A DNA stretch of 64,000 bases from DATFNI01 sp963787205 (GTDB taxonomy: Bacteria > Bacteroidota > Rhodothermia > Balneolales > DATFMH01), in the NCBI GenBank assembly GCA_963787205.1, contig CAWBCD010000010.1:62001-126000 (forward strand), in the 5' to 3' direction. The notes under the pieces are model-generated. The model had not been told where the DNA came from and ran no database searches. It was given only the letters and a program-made list of their open reading frames with translations. Both the position numbers and the translations under genes were made by a program. Positions 44,664 to 54,192 of the stretch are shown here, in pieces; position 1 is the first letter of the stretch, and each line of letters begins with the position of its first letter.

Positions 44664-45437
44664 TTATTGATTGCTCTTATATTGCACATCATAGGCATCA
44701 AACAATCCCTTCAGATATTGCACGGCACCAATCACACCCAGCTTGCCTTCTGCTCCCGATACAATTCCAACCAGGTATCCATTTTGGTCGATAACCGGCG
44801 ATCCGCTGGTTCCCTCAGGATGTCCATCCGACTGTAGGGCTTCTACATAAAAATAGTTGCCCATCTGTTTATAACACTGCAACTTCGCCACGGCGGGATA
44901 GTTGCTTTTAGGTTTCTTCATTCCCCAACCAACGGCATATACGATCTCGTTTTTCTTTACCGGTGTGAACCGGATTTTCAACGGATAGATATCCTTTCTC
45001 TTTTTCTGAAGATCAAAAATGATCCAGTCCCTGTCTTTAAGTGTATTGAATTGTCCAATCGGCTCGCTGGCATTCCGGTTTATCAGGCGTTTGATCAATA
45101 CGGCATGGTCCGGTTTATTTTTGGGATATAATTTCCAATCGATAAATTTCTTTCCCAGATCGATTGATGACAGCCCCTGATGGCTTGCAAAAACCATGAA
45201 CCAGTGTTTGCAACTCACGCCAATGGTATCCCTTCCTGTATTTACAAGGAACGCATTCGCGAGATCCGTGTAGGTCGTATCCGTAAATCGAATCTTATTG
45301 GTCAATGCAAAATCCGGCCATTGAGCAACAGGCTGATCTATCCACGGTTCTTTCTTTACATCCGAATCCTTATTACAGCTTACAACAATAAAGAAAATCG
45401 ATATGATGGCGCATGATATAACGCTGATTTTATTCAT
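44664..45437 (-). CDS. Trypsin-like serine protease-fold lipoprotein
   Basis: The 257-residue protein has a lipoprotein signal (FFIVVSC, Cys21). It has the chymotrypsin fold shown by the Ser block GHPEGTSGSPVIDQNGYLVG (205-224, Ser211 as nucleophile in GTSGSP). A possible catalytic His is His78 in GVSCKHWF and an Asp is in RDWIIFDL (137 or 142), but both positions are less typical. Start: the ATG at 45437. An in-frame ATG at 45512 exists, but the residues between are encoded by the TCTTGAG tandem repeat. The repeat ends one base before the true ATG, so it forms the leader of the messenger. Confidence 0.78.
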   Translation of the reverse strand: MNKISVISCAIISIFFIVVSCNKDSDVKKEPWIDQPVAQWPDFALTNKIRFTDTTYTDLANAFLVNTGRDTIGVSCKHWFMVFASHQGLSSIDLGKKFIDWKLYPKNKPDHAVLIKRLINRNASEPIGQFNTLKDRDWIIFDLQKKRKDIYPLKIRFTPVKKNEIVYAVGWGMKKPKSNYPAVAKLQCYKQMGNYFYVEALQSDGHPEGTSGSPVIDQNGYLVGIVSGAEGKLGVIGAVQYLKGLFDAYDVQYKSNQ

Positions 45438-45438
45438 C

Positions 45439-45494
45439 TCTTGAGTCTTGAGTCTTGAGTCTTGAGTCTTGAGTCTTGAGTCTTGAGTCTTGAG
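45439..45494 (-). repeat. Tandem repeat of eight TCTTGAG units at the protease start codon
   Basis: Eight perfect 7-base units fill 45439-45494 immediately upstream of the protease ATG on its coding strand. The upstream ATG at 45512 is in frame with the protease only for this copy number, so a change in copy number would shift the frame of a longer product. Confidence 0.9.
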
Positions 45495-45528
45495 TAAAAG
45501 ATCTCTATTCAAATCCTGATACGCAATA

Positions 45529-45596
45529 GCTGACTGCTGATGGCTGATCGCCGACAGCCTTAACCATCAACGATCAACCAACAACTGACAACAATC
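45529..45596 (+). repeat. Composite heptad repeat element, locus B
   Basis: After the TCTTGAG array come four GCTGACT/GCTGATG/GCTGATC/GCCGACA units (45529-45556), then five AACNATC-type units (45562-45596). The last unit ends on the first base of the stop codon of the T9SS cargo gene. Confidence 0.75.
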
Positions 45597-48134
45597 TACT
45601 TAATCAAAATCAGCTTCCTGCTTTGCATAAACGATCCAGCCCGGAGCAGGTAGATGTATACCCCGCTCGGCATGTCATGGGCATCCCACCGTGCCTGGTA
45701 GCTGCCGGCTTTCATGTCCGAGTTGACCAACGTGACAACCCGCTGGCCGAGCACATTGTAGATGGTCAGGGTCACGTGACTCTTGGCGGCCAGTTGGTAG
45801 GGAATCACCGTGGTGGGATTGAACGGGTTCGGGTAGTTCTGCTTCAGGGCAAATGTGGTCGGCAGGTCCTTCCTTCTGGTTGTCCTGCACGGCGGTGAGG
45901 TGGACCGATACCTCGTTGCTTGACGGACTCTCGTTGCCGTGAACATCAACGGCCCTAACCACGTAATAAACCGTACCGGATGAGGATGGCCTAGTATCCG
46001 TGTAGGCCGTATCAGTTACGGTGGCGTATGTGCTCATCGTGTCGGGGTTGAAGCCGGGTGCGCTGCCCCGGAAAACATCATACCCACCCAGGTCGCTCTC
46101 GGTATTGGGGTTCCAGTGGAGTTTAACCGTGCCGGCCACAGCGCTTCCCATCACATTGGCAGGTGCGTTCGGCGCCAGGTTATCGATCGAGTACCCGCTG
46201 TCGGCCTGGGAATCCCAATACTCAAACGAATTGGAGGTCTGCGCCGAGACGAAGTATTTGAAATACGGCGTCCCGCTCCCCGAAGAATCCGATGTGGTCG
46301 CAGCTGTATAGCTATAGTGCTTCAGGTCATGGCTCGGCACGTCGGCCAGCCATTCCCAGGTGGTCTCCACCCCATTCACTGTCCGAGTGCGATATTTATT
46401 ACCGCCGATCGACTGGGTGAAATCAGACGATGGTCCTGAGGATGGTGCATTTTTAAAAAGAGGTGCGGAAGGCGTCTGACGATCAATCCCCCTCCATATG
46501 GAGTATCCGGTCACGAGCTGATGAGTAGGCACATCATACGGAGACGCATCCCAGCTTACGGTTACTTTGCCCCCCTGGTCACCGGGGACATCTTTTACAT
46601 CTGTGACTGTGGGGTTTCCAACATAATTGCCAAATTGGTCTATTCTTTCCGCGTATATATCTCCCCACGGCTGGTCTGGCGGGTTGTTGCGATCATCTTC
46701 CCAGGCTACAACGACTCCACCCGATCCGTCGGCAACGACTGTATGATAGTGTGCAAATCCTTTCGTGCTGACGGCTACCCCATCTTTAGCCCACATAACA
46801 TTACCTGTTACGTTAATTTTTTGGGCATGGATATTTTCTATAAATGTCGTGAGATATGGTGTCAGGCTGGTACGATATTCATCCATCCAGGTAATGATAG
46901 CACCACCCGATCCGTCACTCACGAGCTCAGGGAAATATTGGTCAGAGGATGTTGTACAAACAGGAACTCCATTTGCTGTCCACTTCAACTGACCGTTGAT
47001 ATTTATGCGTTGAGCATAAATATCATCAGATGTAGTTGAATAGTTCCTTCCGTCAGACCAAGCTATGACAGCACCACCCAAACCGTCACTCACCAACCTG
47101 GGATAATCAAAATTATTTAACGACGTACTAACAAGAACTCCATTTGTTTTCCACAGAACCTGCCCATTTGCATTAATCCTTTGAGCATAAAGATTTTCGG
47201 TTCGAGTTGTAAAGTTTCTTCTATCAGCCCAGGTAATGATAGCACCACCCGATCCATCACTCACGAGCTGAGGATGAGTTTGAGACAACGTATCATTACA
47301 GATTGGTTCACCATTTGTGGTCCATAATGTCTGTCCGTAGGCACTGATCCGCTGAGCATAAATATCATTAGATGTAGTTGAATAGTTCCTTCCGTCAGAC
47401 CAGGCTATAACAGCACCACCAGCCCCGTCGCTCACCATTTGAATATCAGCTCCCCCCAGGGTATCCGCATTCGTGGCCCATAACATCTGTCCACTGGCAC
47501 TGACTCGCTGCACATTAATACCCGGACCACTGTTACCCAGACCTGACCAGGCTACAATAGCACCTCCGGAACCATCACTCACTATCTTAATAGCACTATT
47601 GAAGGATTGCGACGAAGTATCTTTATAAATGGGAACTCCACCTGTCATCCACTGTTCCTGACCGTTTGCATTCACACGTTGGATGTATATGTCAGAGTTG
47701 ACCCACGTCCCATTACTCTGTAAATACGTACCATCACGATTATCTTTCCATACTAATATCGCACCACCCGCCCCATCACTTATCACACTTGGTGCGTATT
47801 GAATACCCTTCGCCGTAATAATCCCTTTTCCACCTGTTGTCCATAAATTCTGACCAGTCGCACTGATCCGCTGCCCGAAAATATCAGTATTTGTATAATC
47901 TGTATTTGGACTATAGGTGCCATTTCTTGTATCGAACCACATTATAATAGTACCGCCTGACCCATCATTTATAAGCTGTGGAAAACTTTGCAGACCAGGG
48001 GCCAGGGATACCGGCGTATTCACCGTCGGATCAATTGACCATTGCCCATAAACCGGCTGAACCAAACTGATCAATGAAATGAGACCAAAAACAGTAATTG
48101 ATACAAAATAGCCGTAGCGTAATATTTTCTTCAT
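45596..48134 (-). pseudogene. T9SS cargo protein with eight WD/PQQ-like repeats, broken by a frameshift before its sorting domain
   Basis: The ATG at 48134 (MKKILRYGYF) has AGGAGG eight bases upstream and a signal peptide. Eight repeats of about 50-60 residues follow, each with DGSGGA[IV][IV]xW and an end like [DN]IYAQRI-x2-GQ-x-LW-x-T-N-G. This is a beta-propeller-like pattern. Fibronectin-III-like modules come next. The protein should end in a T9SS type A domain, which is present but in another frame (ALKQNYPNPFNPTTVIPYQL, then KLILIK, stop at 45596). The frame changes near 45869-45880, at AAGGAAGG on the coding strand, by one extra base. The uncorrected frame ends at 45675 with an unrelated tail and so loses its sorting signal. 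Confidence 0.87.
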
Positions 48135-48499
48135 AGCATAAACCTCCTCTTGAGTAGTTGTCGAATAATTCAGACCTACCCTGTTGCACACACATTCATA
48201 GTTAACAATCAGGCAACGACTCTCTTCTCAAAGCCACTGCACGTTACACATTCCACTCTTATTGGAACCAACACACACATCAACCGGCAAACACACCGGC
48301 ATCTCATAACCTTCTATGCGTAAAATGTTTATAAATATAGTCACCAAATCCAGATAAATGGTCAAAATGGGATTTTTTTAAACGTAAGGAAGGAAATTAG
48401 AAATTAGTTATTGGTTATTGAGTTACTAATCGAGTCTGACCGCTGATGGCCGACAGCCGACAGCCTCCACCATCAACGATCAACCAACAACTGACAATC
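48135..48499. other. Intergenic stretch of 365 bases
   Basis: It contains the composite repeat locus C (48393-48499). The part nearest 48134 is ordinary leader sequence of the T9SS gene. A plus-strand open frame starting at 48446 runs through the repeat into the neighbouring gene and is not credible. Confidence 0.6.
48393..48499 (+). repeat. Composite heptad repeat element, locus C
   Basis: GAAATTA x2 and GTTATTG x2 (48393-48420), then GTCTGAC, CGCTGAT, GGCCGAC, AGCCGAC (48434-48461) and a four-unit AACNATC block (48468-48499). The element ends at the base before the stop codon of the UPF0489-like gene (48500). Layout and orientation are the same as in loci A and B. Confidence 0.75.
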
Positions 48500-49285
48500 C
48501 TACTTTTCACTCAAATGCTTCCAGCTGCATTCAGGATCAGTCAGCGGAGCATCAAAGAACTGATCATTGAGAATCGTAAGGATATGGCGGGCATTTTCAA
48601 TGCTTCCACAAAACCCTGGTTCCGTTGCGATAGTCATGCCCAGGAAGCGTTTGAAAACCGACTGAAAGAAATCGGAATGTGGATTCAACACCGAACGTAT
48701 TTCTTCCTCGGAGTCAAGCCTGACATCCGGATCGCCGCCCCGGAAGGATTCGCTCTCAGTAAAATAGTCGAGGTCGATATCCAGGATCACACGATCATAT
48801 TTTTCCAGTTCAGCATGGGCGGCATCAAAAGAGGTAAACTTACTAATCGAATGGGATTTTCCTGAAAAATCCCGGAACTGATCTGGGCTTCTGAATTTTT
48901 GCTTGCAGACCACAACGATATCGCTGATAATCCCCATCCAGGCAGCAGACAAAATGTGTCCATCATTGAATGGGTTCATCCGGTCCTGACAGAACGATAA
49001 AACTTCTTCCTTATTCATGGGGTCCAGGTTGTTCAAATCATCCCTTTCGTTATCGTTCGGCGGGGCCAGATCCTGGTGCCAGTCGATCGTGATCAATAGC
49101 GGGGCCCGGATATAATCCCTGTTCAGTTTTTCCACAAACCAACGCGACCAAAAATAAAATGCAAAACGATGATCCCTGACGATACCTATCTCACAGGACT
49201 GTTGTCGTTCGTCCGGGTCGTCCATTCTTTTCCCAAACACATCTGGAGTATCAAATAATTCGCATGCGGGAATTCTTATACCCAT
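48500..49285 (-). CDS. UPF0489-like (arginase-fold-like) protein
   Basis: The 261-residue soluble protein shows LITIDWHQDLAPP (64-76) and LDIDLDYF (168-175). The latter is the hallmark of the UPF0489/C5orf22 family, which resembles the ureohydrolase/arginase fold. Family members have Asp/His pairs that could bind two metals. The ATG at 49285 has GGAGG eight bases upstream, so it is preferred to one at 49339. The function is not known. The 3' end abuts a composite repeat. Confidence 0.8.
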   Translation of the reverse strand: MGIRIPACELFDTPDVFGKRMDDPDERQQSCEIGIVRDHRFAFYFWSRWFVEKLNRDYIRAPLLITIDWHQDLAPPNDNERDDLNNLDPMNKEEVLSFCQDRMNPFNDGHILSAAWMGIISDIVVVCKQKFRSPDQFRDFSGKSHSISKFTSFDAAHAELEKYDRVILDIDLDYFTESESFRGGDPDVRLDSEEEIRSVLNPHSDFFQSVFKRFLGMTIATEPGFCGSIENARHILTILNDQFFDAPLTDPECSWKHLSEK

Positions 49286-49617
49286 CGTTTTTTCCTCCTT
49301 CAAACTACAGGCTGATCCAGCTATATAATACACATACACAGGTAATTAAGCTCAATTAATTTATTCAAATAAGAATAACAGACAGATAACCACACTTACA
49401 ATCATTGATTTAAAAATTAGTTGTGGGAAAATAATTTTATTTATTTTTTACGAACTAAATAATTTAGTTTTATGTATGAATAATTATATTTTTTACAAAT
49501 GATATTTAAATTTTTAAATATATGAAATTCCATAAAATTATCGAACTATAAAAAAATAATGCTCGTTGTAGTGAGTGAAATAATTAATAGAAAAAGAAAA
49601 GAAAAAAGGAGTCAATT
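49286..49617. other. AT-rich divergent intergenic region (332 bases)
   Basis: Very AT-rich, especially 49420-49600. It must hold promoters for the UPF0489-like gene and the membrane protein gene. No clear -33/-7 pair could be fixed. Confidence 0.4.
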
Positions 49618-50280
49618 ATGGCTGCTACAAGTGAGTTAGTTCAAGAACAACATGCATACGAAGTATTAAGCGGTGGAACGATGCTTGAAGCTATAGGCGG
49701 TATAGCTGCCGTGGCTTTAACCATCTTGTCACTGGCCGGATTAATGCCGGTACTGTTGACATCAATTGCTGTTATTGCAATAGGGGCCGCCCTGTTTATG
49801 GAAGGTACGTCGATCGCTGCTGAATACAGAGAGCTATTGGCCAGTACATCTAACAAACAACTATCGGCTGAAGAATTAGGATCCGGCATCAGTATTGAGT
49901 TTATTGCCGGAATTGGTGCAATTGCTTTAGGAATTTTGTCCCTCGTGGGGGTAGCTACATTTACGTTATTACCAATTTCTGCCATCGTGCTGGGTGCTGG
50001 CGTTCTGCTGAGCAGTGGAACAAAATCACGCCTGAATTCTACGAAAATCAGGATGGCCGATGTCAATAATACCGCTAACGCGATAGCCAGAGATATTGCA
50101 TCCACATCTATTGCAGGTGAGTTGTTTATTGGTGTCGGTGCAATGACACTGGGTATCCTTGCTGTTATTGGTCTGTCTCCTATGATACTTACCATCATTG
50201 GTATTCTTGGTGTTGGTACATCAAGTGCCATGTCCGGTTCCGCACTAAGCGGACGTTTCTGGGGACTGACTCATGAATAA
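49618..50280 (+). CDS. Hydrophobic membrane protein made of three internal repeats
   Basis: Unrecognised 220-residue protein with an AAAGGAG ribosome site upstream. It consists of three related double-helix modules (about 24-74, 94-143 and 168-216), each with the pattern [GA]-x-[AG]-L-[GT]-I-L-[SA]-[LV]-x-G and small, Gly/Ala-rich helices, joined by short polar linkers. Total: about six membrane helices. Such threefold internal symmetry could form a channel or a scaffold, but no family is known to me. It is a single gene followed by a strong terminator. Confidence 0.75.
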   Translation: MAATSELVQEQHAYEVLSGGTMLEAIGGIAAVALTILSLAGLMPVLLTSIAVIAIGAALFMEGTSIAAEYRELLASTSNKQLSAEELGSGISIEFIAGIGAIALGILSLVGVATFTLLPISAIVLGAGVLLSSGTKSRLNSTKIRMADVNNTANAIARDIASTSIAGELFIGVGAMTLGILAVIGLSPMILTIIGILGVGTSSAMSGSALSGRFWGLTHE

Positions 50281-50311
50281 TCCATAAACAACCCAGCAAA
50301 CATTCACAGAT

Positions 50312-50350
50312 TAAGCTCCCCATTCCGATTGAGGGGGGAGCTTATTTTTT
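50312..50350 (+). terminator. Rho-independent terminator after the three-repeat membrane protein
   Basis: TAAGCTCCCC (50312-50321) pairs with GGGGAGCTTA (50335-50344) over ten bases, with a 13-base loop and a run of six T at 50345-50350. Confidence 0.9.
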
Positions 50351-50656
50351 ATTCATCAAAATGTCTTTTAAGTTATTTAAAAAGCTTTATTTACGCTTTT
50401 TCGATAAAAATATTAGGTATTATTCGGCAGTTACCCAACGTTGTTTTATAGCCTTTCAACTTTTATACAATTATTAGCGAGAGATGATTTATAATTTCAA
50501 TACTAATTGAATGACTTTTCATCTGGAATTTATCCACTATAAGCCCTCATTCTGTATTTCATTATTAACGAAATTTTACAAATCGCGTCATGCAACATAT
50601 TCTTATATCGGATAATTTTGTATATATATAGTTGTCGGTTAACGTTCACTACAAGT

Positions 50657-50688
50657 TGACGTTTAGGAAAAGCGGGTTCTAAACGTCA
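50657..50688. promoter_or_regulatory. Inverted repeat in the leader of the first giant secreted gene
   Basis: TGACGTTTAG (50657-50666) and CTAAACGTCA (50679-50688) are perfectly complementary, with a 12-base loop ending GGTT. It lies 268 bases before the ATG at 50956. It could be an operator for a regulator or an RNA hairpin. Confidence 0.4.
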
Positions 50689-50955
50689 GGTACTGGTACT
50701 CCACGTGTGTGTTGTACTGCGTAATTCGTCCTCTGTACATGGAGGAGTTTTTTTTTAACAATTTTCTTCTCTATTCATATGAAGCATAGGGTACTGTAGC
50801 GTTTTCATTGGTTTTATTGTTCCATTCTTTCTTCTCCGTTAGAATTGCCTCCGGGCAGTAGTAACATAATAGTGCATTTGCTGCCAGCGCTCATCATGCT
50901 CCATTTGATCAAGAAGCTCAAAAAAGTTGCATTCTGTATCTCATCGGAGCCTTAT

Positions 50956-53900
50956 ATGTCAAAAAATATTCTCTCAACCATTTTATTTGTTTTACTGCCG
51001 GTATCTTTTTTATTCGCACAGAATTCGAGTGATCCACTTAATTGGACTGCACCGGTTAAGGTAAAAAGCGACAACATTTTCATGCTCTGGGGCCAGCAAA
51101 ACACAAACGGAGTAAATATAAGTCATCAGAAGATTTACAGATATAACCTGAATAATAGCACAAACCCGCGGCTTTCGGCTACTCAGGATCATCAAGACCT
51201 CAACGCGAACCTCAGAGGAAACGAGCAAATGGACGCCGCTTCAGGTTATTTCACGAATAGCCTGTTTGAGAACGTAGTAGCGGCATGGGAAGGACCGAAT
51301 CAAAGTATTCAGATCATGATACCGCACTTTGATTCCACGGCAAACGCATGGTCCCAAACAAGTGAGTTGACCATCCCGGGTCCGGTTGTCGCTTACTCTG
51401 GCGGCCAAAAAGGGAGAATTTACGTTAGGACGGGTGACTTCCTTGGAAACGGACGCGATCAGTTTGTCGTAGCATACGAGGGCTCAGACTCTAAGATTCA
51501 CCTCATGGTATATTCTGTCGATGATAATCTGACACCTCATTTGATAGCTTCAATTGCTGATGAGTCGCTCACATCGAGTCAGTCGCAGTATGACCGGTTT
51601 TCAATTACTACCGGAGATTTGAATGGAGATGGTAAAGATGAGATCATACTGGACGGAATTGGACAGAATGGTGGCTGGGATATTTATTCAAAAGTGTACG
51701 AAGTATCAGGGTCTTCCATTATCCCTGAAGCCAGAACCGTAGTGTTCAAGGAACCATCAAATTATAATATCCAGGCACCTGAATTCGGCATCACGGCCGG
51801 ACAGTTCAAGAAAAATGGGGATGACCAAGTAGCACTCGTGTGTGCTGCAAACCAGTCGGATGGCAACAATGCCTATGTGTTCACTTACATGCTGGAAGCA
51901 TCTCAGGATCTGAGTTCGCTGACATACGACGCCACAAAGAGAGATTCGGTTGAAATTGGCACCAGCGGCTCGCTTACCGACTTTAGCATCTCTTCGGGCG
52001 ATCTTAACAATGATGGCCGCGACGAACTGGTTTACGATCTTGATGATGCCATCTATGTATACTCGACCGACGATAACCTGAACCTCACGTATCATCAAAC
52101 TCTCAGCGGGTTATCCGGTGGTCCGGATGATGACCAGTTGAGTTATGATTTCATGAAGGTTGGGGATTTAAATGAAGACGGCTCCGGCGATATCGTTGTT
52201 GAGAAAGACATCTATGGCAATGGATATAATCACTGGCTTGAAGTGGCTGCTTACGGGGTCTCGCAGGATTTGTCATCAGATTCCTTATTGGCAACCGTAC
52301 AAACGGACACAACCACGGACTCAGGCGCCAGCAGCTATTACCATTACGCCCTGGCGCTTGGAACTTACAATGGATCCAATTTCACACTCGGAGCTCCCCA
52401 GCATTTCGTCCGGAATAATGTAGTACAGCCTTTAGTGGTATTGAATACCCCCCCGATTCATTTCGACGTGCTTAATGGCACGAAATATGATCTGTCGAAC
52501 TGTTTCAGTGGGAATGGATGTACTTTCAATTCCACTTACGAGCAACAGAGTTCGTCAACCATTAACCTGGAGACTCAGACCCATAATGATGTCTCGGACG
52601 CGGCTGGTTATGATTTATCCGGGAATGTATCCGTTACTGCAACGCTAAGCGCCGAGTTTCTGGGAGCAGGCGCGCAGGTTTCTGTGGGTGTTGCCACAAA
52701 CTTCGAGCTAAAAGTTGAAAAAACCTGGGGTGCTTCCTACTCAAACGATAACACAACATCATACACAACCAAACTTGATATAGGGGTATCGGCTAAGGGA
52801 GATGATCAGATCTACGCAACCACGTCGTCCTACAACATCTGGACGTATCCGGTCTATGGTGGTAATAATCCCACACCAATCGATTATATCAATTTCACTT
52901 CTCCGATTTCTACGTTGGGCTCATGGTTCCCCAGTAAGACCTATGCTACAAACAACTACGTGCCCAACCACGAAGTGGGAAATATACTGTCATATCTTCC
53001 CTCAAAGGAGGCGATAACTAATCCTGATATCGATTCAAGTATCGTCTCTGTTCCACAAAGCCAGGGATTGCCCATCTCCGGTCAGAGCGGATCGTACTGG
53101 GATTTAAACTATTCAAAGTATACTCAGTCTACTTTAAGCTCTACCTGGAATAGTGGATGGGATACAAATATTGACATGGGAGCAGCATTCTCAAGCACCG
53201 GCGATTTCGCCCATATGAATACAACTACAACTACCATAAGTAAGGGATTTGACCTGCGTGCTACATTTGGAAGCCTGGTAGACAGCCTTGGCGGTGAGGC
53301 CGCCTACACCGTTTATCCCTATGCCTTTCGATCACAGAAGGGTGCAATTGTAATCGACTATGCCGTTGATCCGGTTACAGGCGGTTCAGGGAGTCCCAGC
53401 TGGTGGCAGAAGGAATATGGCAATGAGCCTGATCCGACATTCATTCTCCCGTGGTTCTATGATCCGCAAAAAGGAATTACTCTGAGTGAACCTGCCAAGC
53501 GTTACCAGACGACGGATATCTTCTACGATAACTCCAATCCGTCTCCCGGTGACACACTCACTATTTCTGCAAGAGTCCGCAACTTCAGCCTTAAGAGTAC
53601 TTTAAAACCTGTAGCAGTCCGCTTCTATCTCGGTGACCCGAATAATGGTGGTATTCCGTTGGTCGATGTAAACGGGGATACATTAGTCACGACAGCCGAT
53701 ACCATTGGCGCCCGCAGATACACCGACGTACAATTCCACTGGAAAGTACCGGCTACTGTTCCGGGTACCTTTTTGTATAGCGGTAATACGGTACGTATCT
53801 ACGCAGTCATTGATCCCAATAACAAGATTACGGAAGTCCACGAAGACAACAACATGGGCTGGAGTGCACTGGAAGTATCGGGTATTACAACCGCAATACA

Positions 53901-54192
53901 AAAGAATCCGGAAGGAAGCCAGTTACCCTCATCGGTTAAGCTTTTCTCTAACTACCCGAACCCTTTCAACCCAACAACCACTATTCACTACGCTCTGCCG
54001 GCATCCGGCAATGTCAGGTTGACAGTGTACAACATTCTGGGACGCCAGGTAGCTCAACTGGTGGACAGCCGCCAATCGGCCGGTAACCATGAGATCCGCT
54101 TTGATGCCTCTCAACTGTCAAGCGGGGTTTATTTCTATCGTCTCCAGGTGAATAATATCATCAGAACCGGGAAAATGATGCTGATTAAGTAA
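50956..54192 (+). CDS. Giant secreted FG-GAP/CARDB protein with T9SS sorting domain (paralogue 1)
   Basis: The ATG at 50956 (MSKNILSTILFVLLP) begins a signal peptide cleaved near FLFAQ; an ATG at 50845 would give 37 useless residues. The mature 1078-residue protein has FG-GAP/VCBS-like calcium-binding repeats (DLNGDGKDE about 220, DLNNDGRDE about 350, DLNEDGSGD about 403). A conserved TPPIHFDVL stretch is followed by a Cys pair (CFSGNGCTF) and a Ser/Thr-rich alternating beta region (about 523-635) that I do not recognise. Next come a CARDB domain (about 854-980) and a T9SS type A sorting domain (YPNPFNPTTTIHYAL, from about 994). It is likely exported to the cell surface. Confidence 0.85.
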   Translation: MSKNILSTILFVLLPVSFLFAQNSSDPLNWTAPVKVKSDNIFMLWGQQNTNGVNISHQKIYRYNLNNSTNPRLSATQDHQDLNANLRGNEQMDAASGYFTNSLFENVVAAWEGPNQSIQIMIPHFDSTANAWSQTSELTIPGPVVAYSGGQKGRIYVRTGDFLGNGRDQFVVAYEGSDSKIHLMVYSVDDNLTPHLIASIADESLTSSQSQYDRFSITTGDLNGDGKDEIILDGIGQNGGWDIYSKVYEVSGSSIIPEARTVVFKEPSNYNIQAPEFGITAGQFKKNGDDQVALVCAANQSDGNNAYVFTYMLEASQDLSSLTYDATKRDSVEIGTSGSLTDFSISSGDLNNDGRDELVYDLDDAIYVYSTDDNLNLTYHQTLSGLSGGPDDDQLSYDFMKVGDLNEDGSGDIVVEKDIYGNGYNHWLEVAAYGVSQDLSSDSLLATVQTDTTTDSGASSYYHYALALGTYNGSNFTLGAPQHFVRNNVVQPLVVLNTPPIHFDVLNGTKYDLSNCFSGNGCTFNSTYEQQSSSTINLETQTHNDVSDAAGYDLSGNVSVTATLSAEFLGAGAQVSVGVATNFELKVEKTWGASYSNDNTTSYTTKLDIGVSAKGDDQIYATTSSYNIWTYPVYGGNNPTPIDYINFTSPISTLGSWFPSKTYATNNYVPNHEVGNILSYLPSKEAITNPDIDSSIVSVPQSQGLPISGQSGSYWDLNYSKYTQSTLSSTWNSGWDTNIDMGAAFSSTGDFAHMNTTTTTISKGFDLRATFGSLVDSLGGEAAYTVYPYAFRSQKGAIVIDYAVDPVTGGSGSPSWWQKEYGNEPDPTFILPWFYDPQKGITLSEPAKRYQTTDIFYDNSNPSPGDTLTISARVRNFSLKSTLKPVAVRFYLGDPNNGGIPLVDVNGDTLVTTADTIGARRYTDVQFHWKVPATVPGTFLYSGNTVRIYAVIDPNNKITEVHEDNNMGWSALEVSGITTAIQKNPEGSQLPSSVKLFSNYPNPFNPTTTIHYALPASGNVRLTVYNILGRQVAQLVDSRQSAGNHEIRFDASQLSSGVYFYRLQVNNIIRTGKMMLIK

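Larger units (their letters stand above)
50281..50955. other. Long intergenic stretch (675 bases) with terminator and a leader hairpin
   Basis: After the terminator at 50312-50350 there are about 600 AT-rich bases before the first giant secreted gene. A 10-base inverted repeat at 50657-50688 is the only structured part. No gene is supported. Confidence 0.5.

Noticed and set aside
45439..45494. CRISPR-like array
   Set aside because: The unit is only 7 bases with no spacers between units, and no cas genes are present.
45596..45949. Separate 117-residue gene containing a T9SS domain
   Set aside because: It lacks a start and signal peptide of its own, and it continues the upstream cargo protein after a one-base frameshift, so it is part of the pseudogene.
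48446..48865. Plus-strand frame of 139 codons
   Set aside because: It begins inside the heptad repeat and runs antisense through the UPF0489-like gene.
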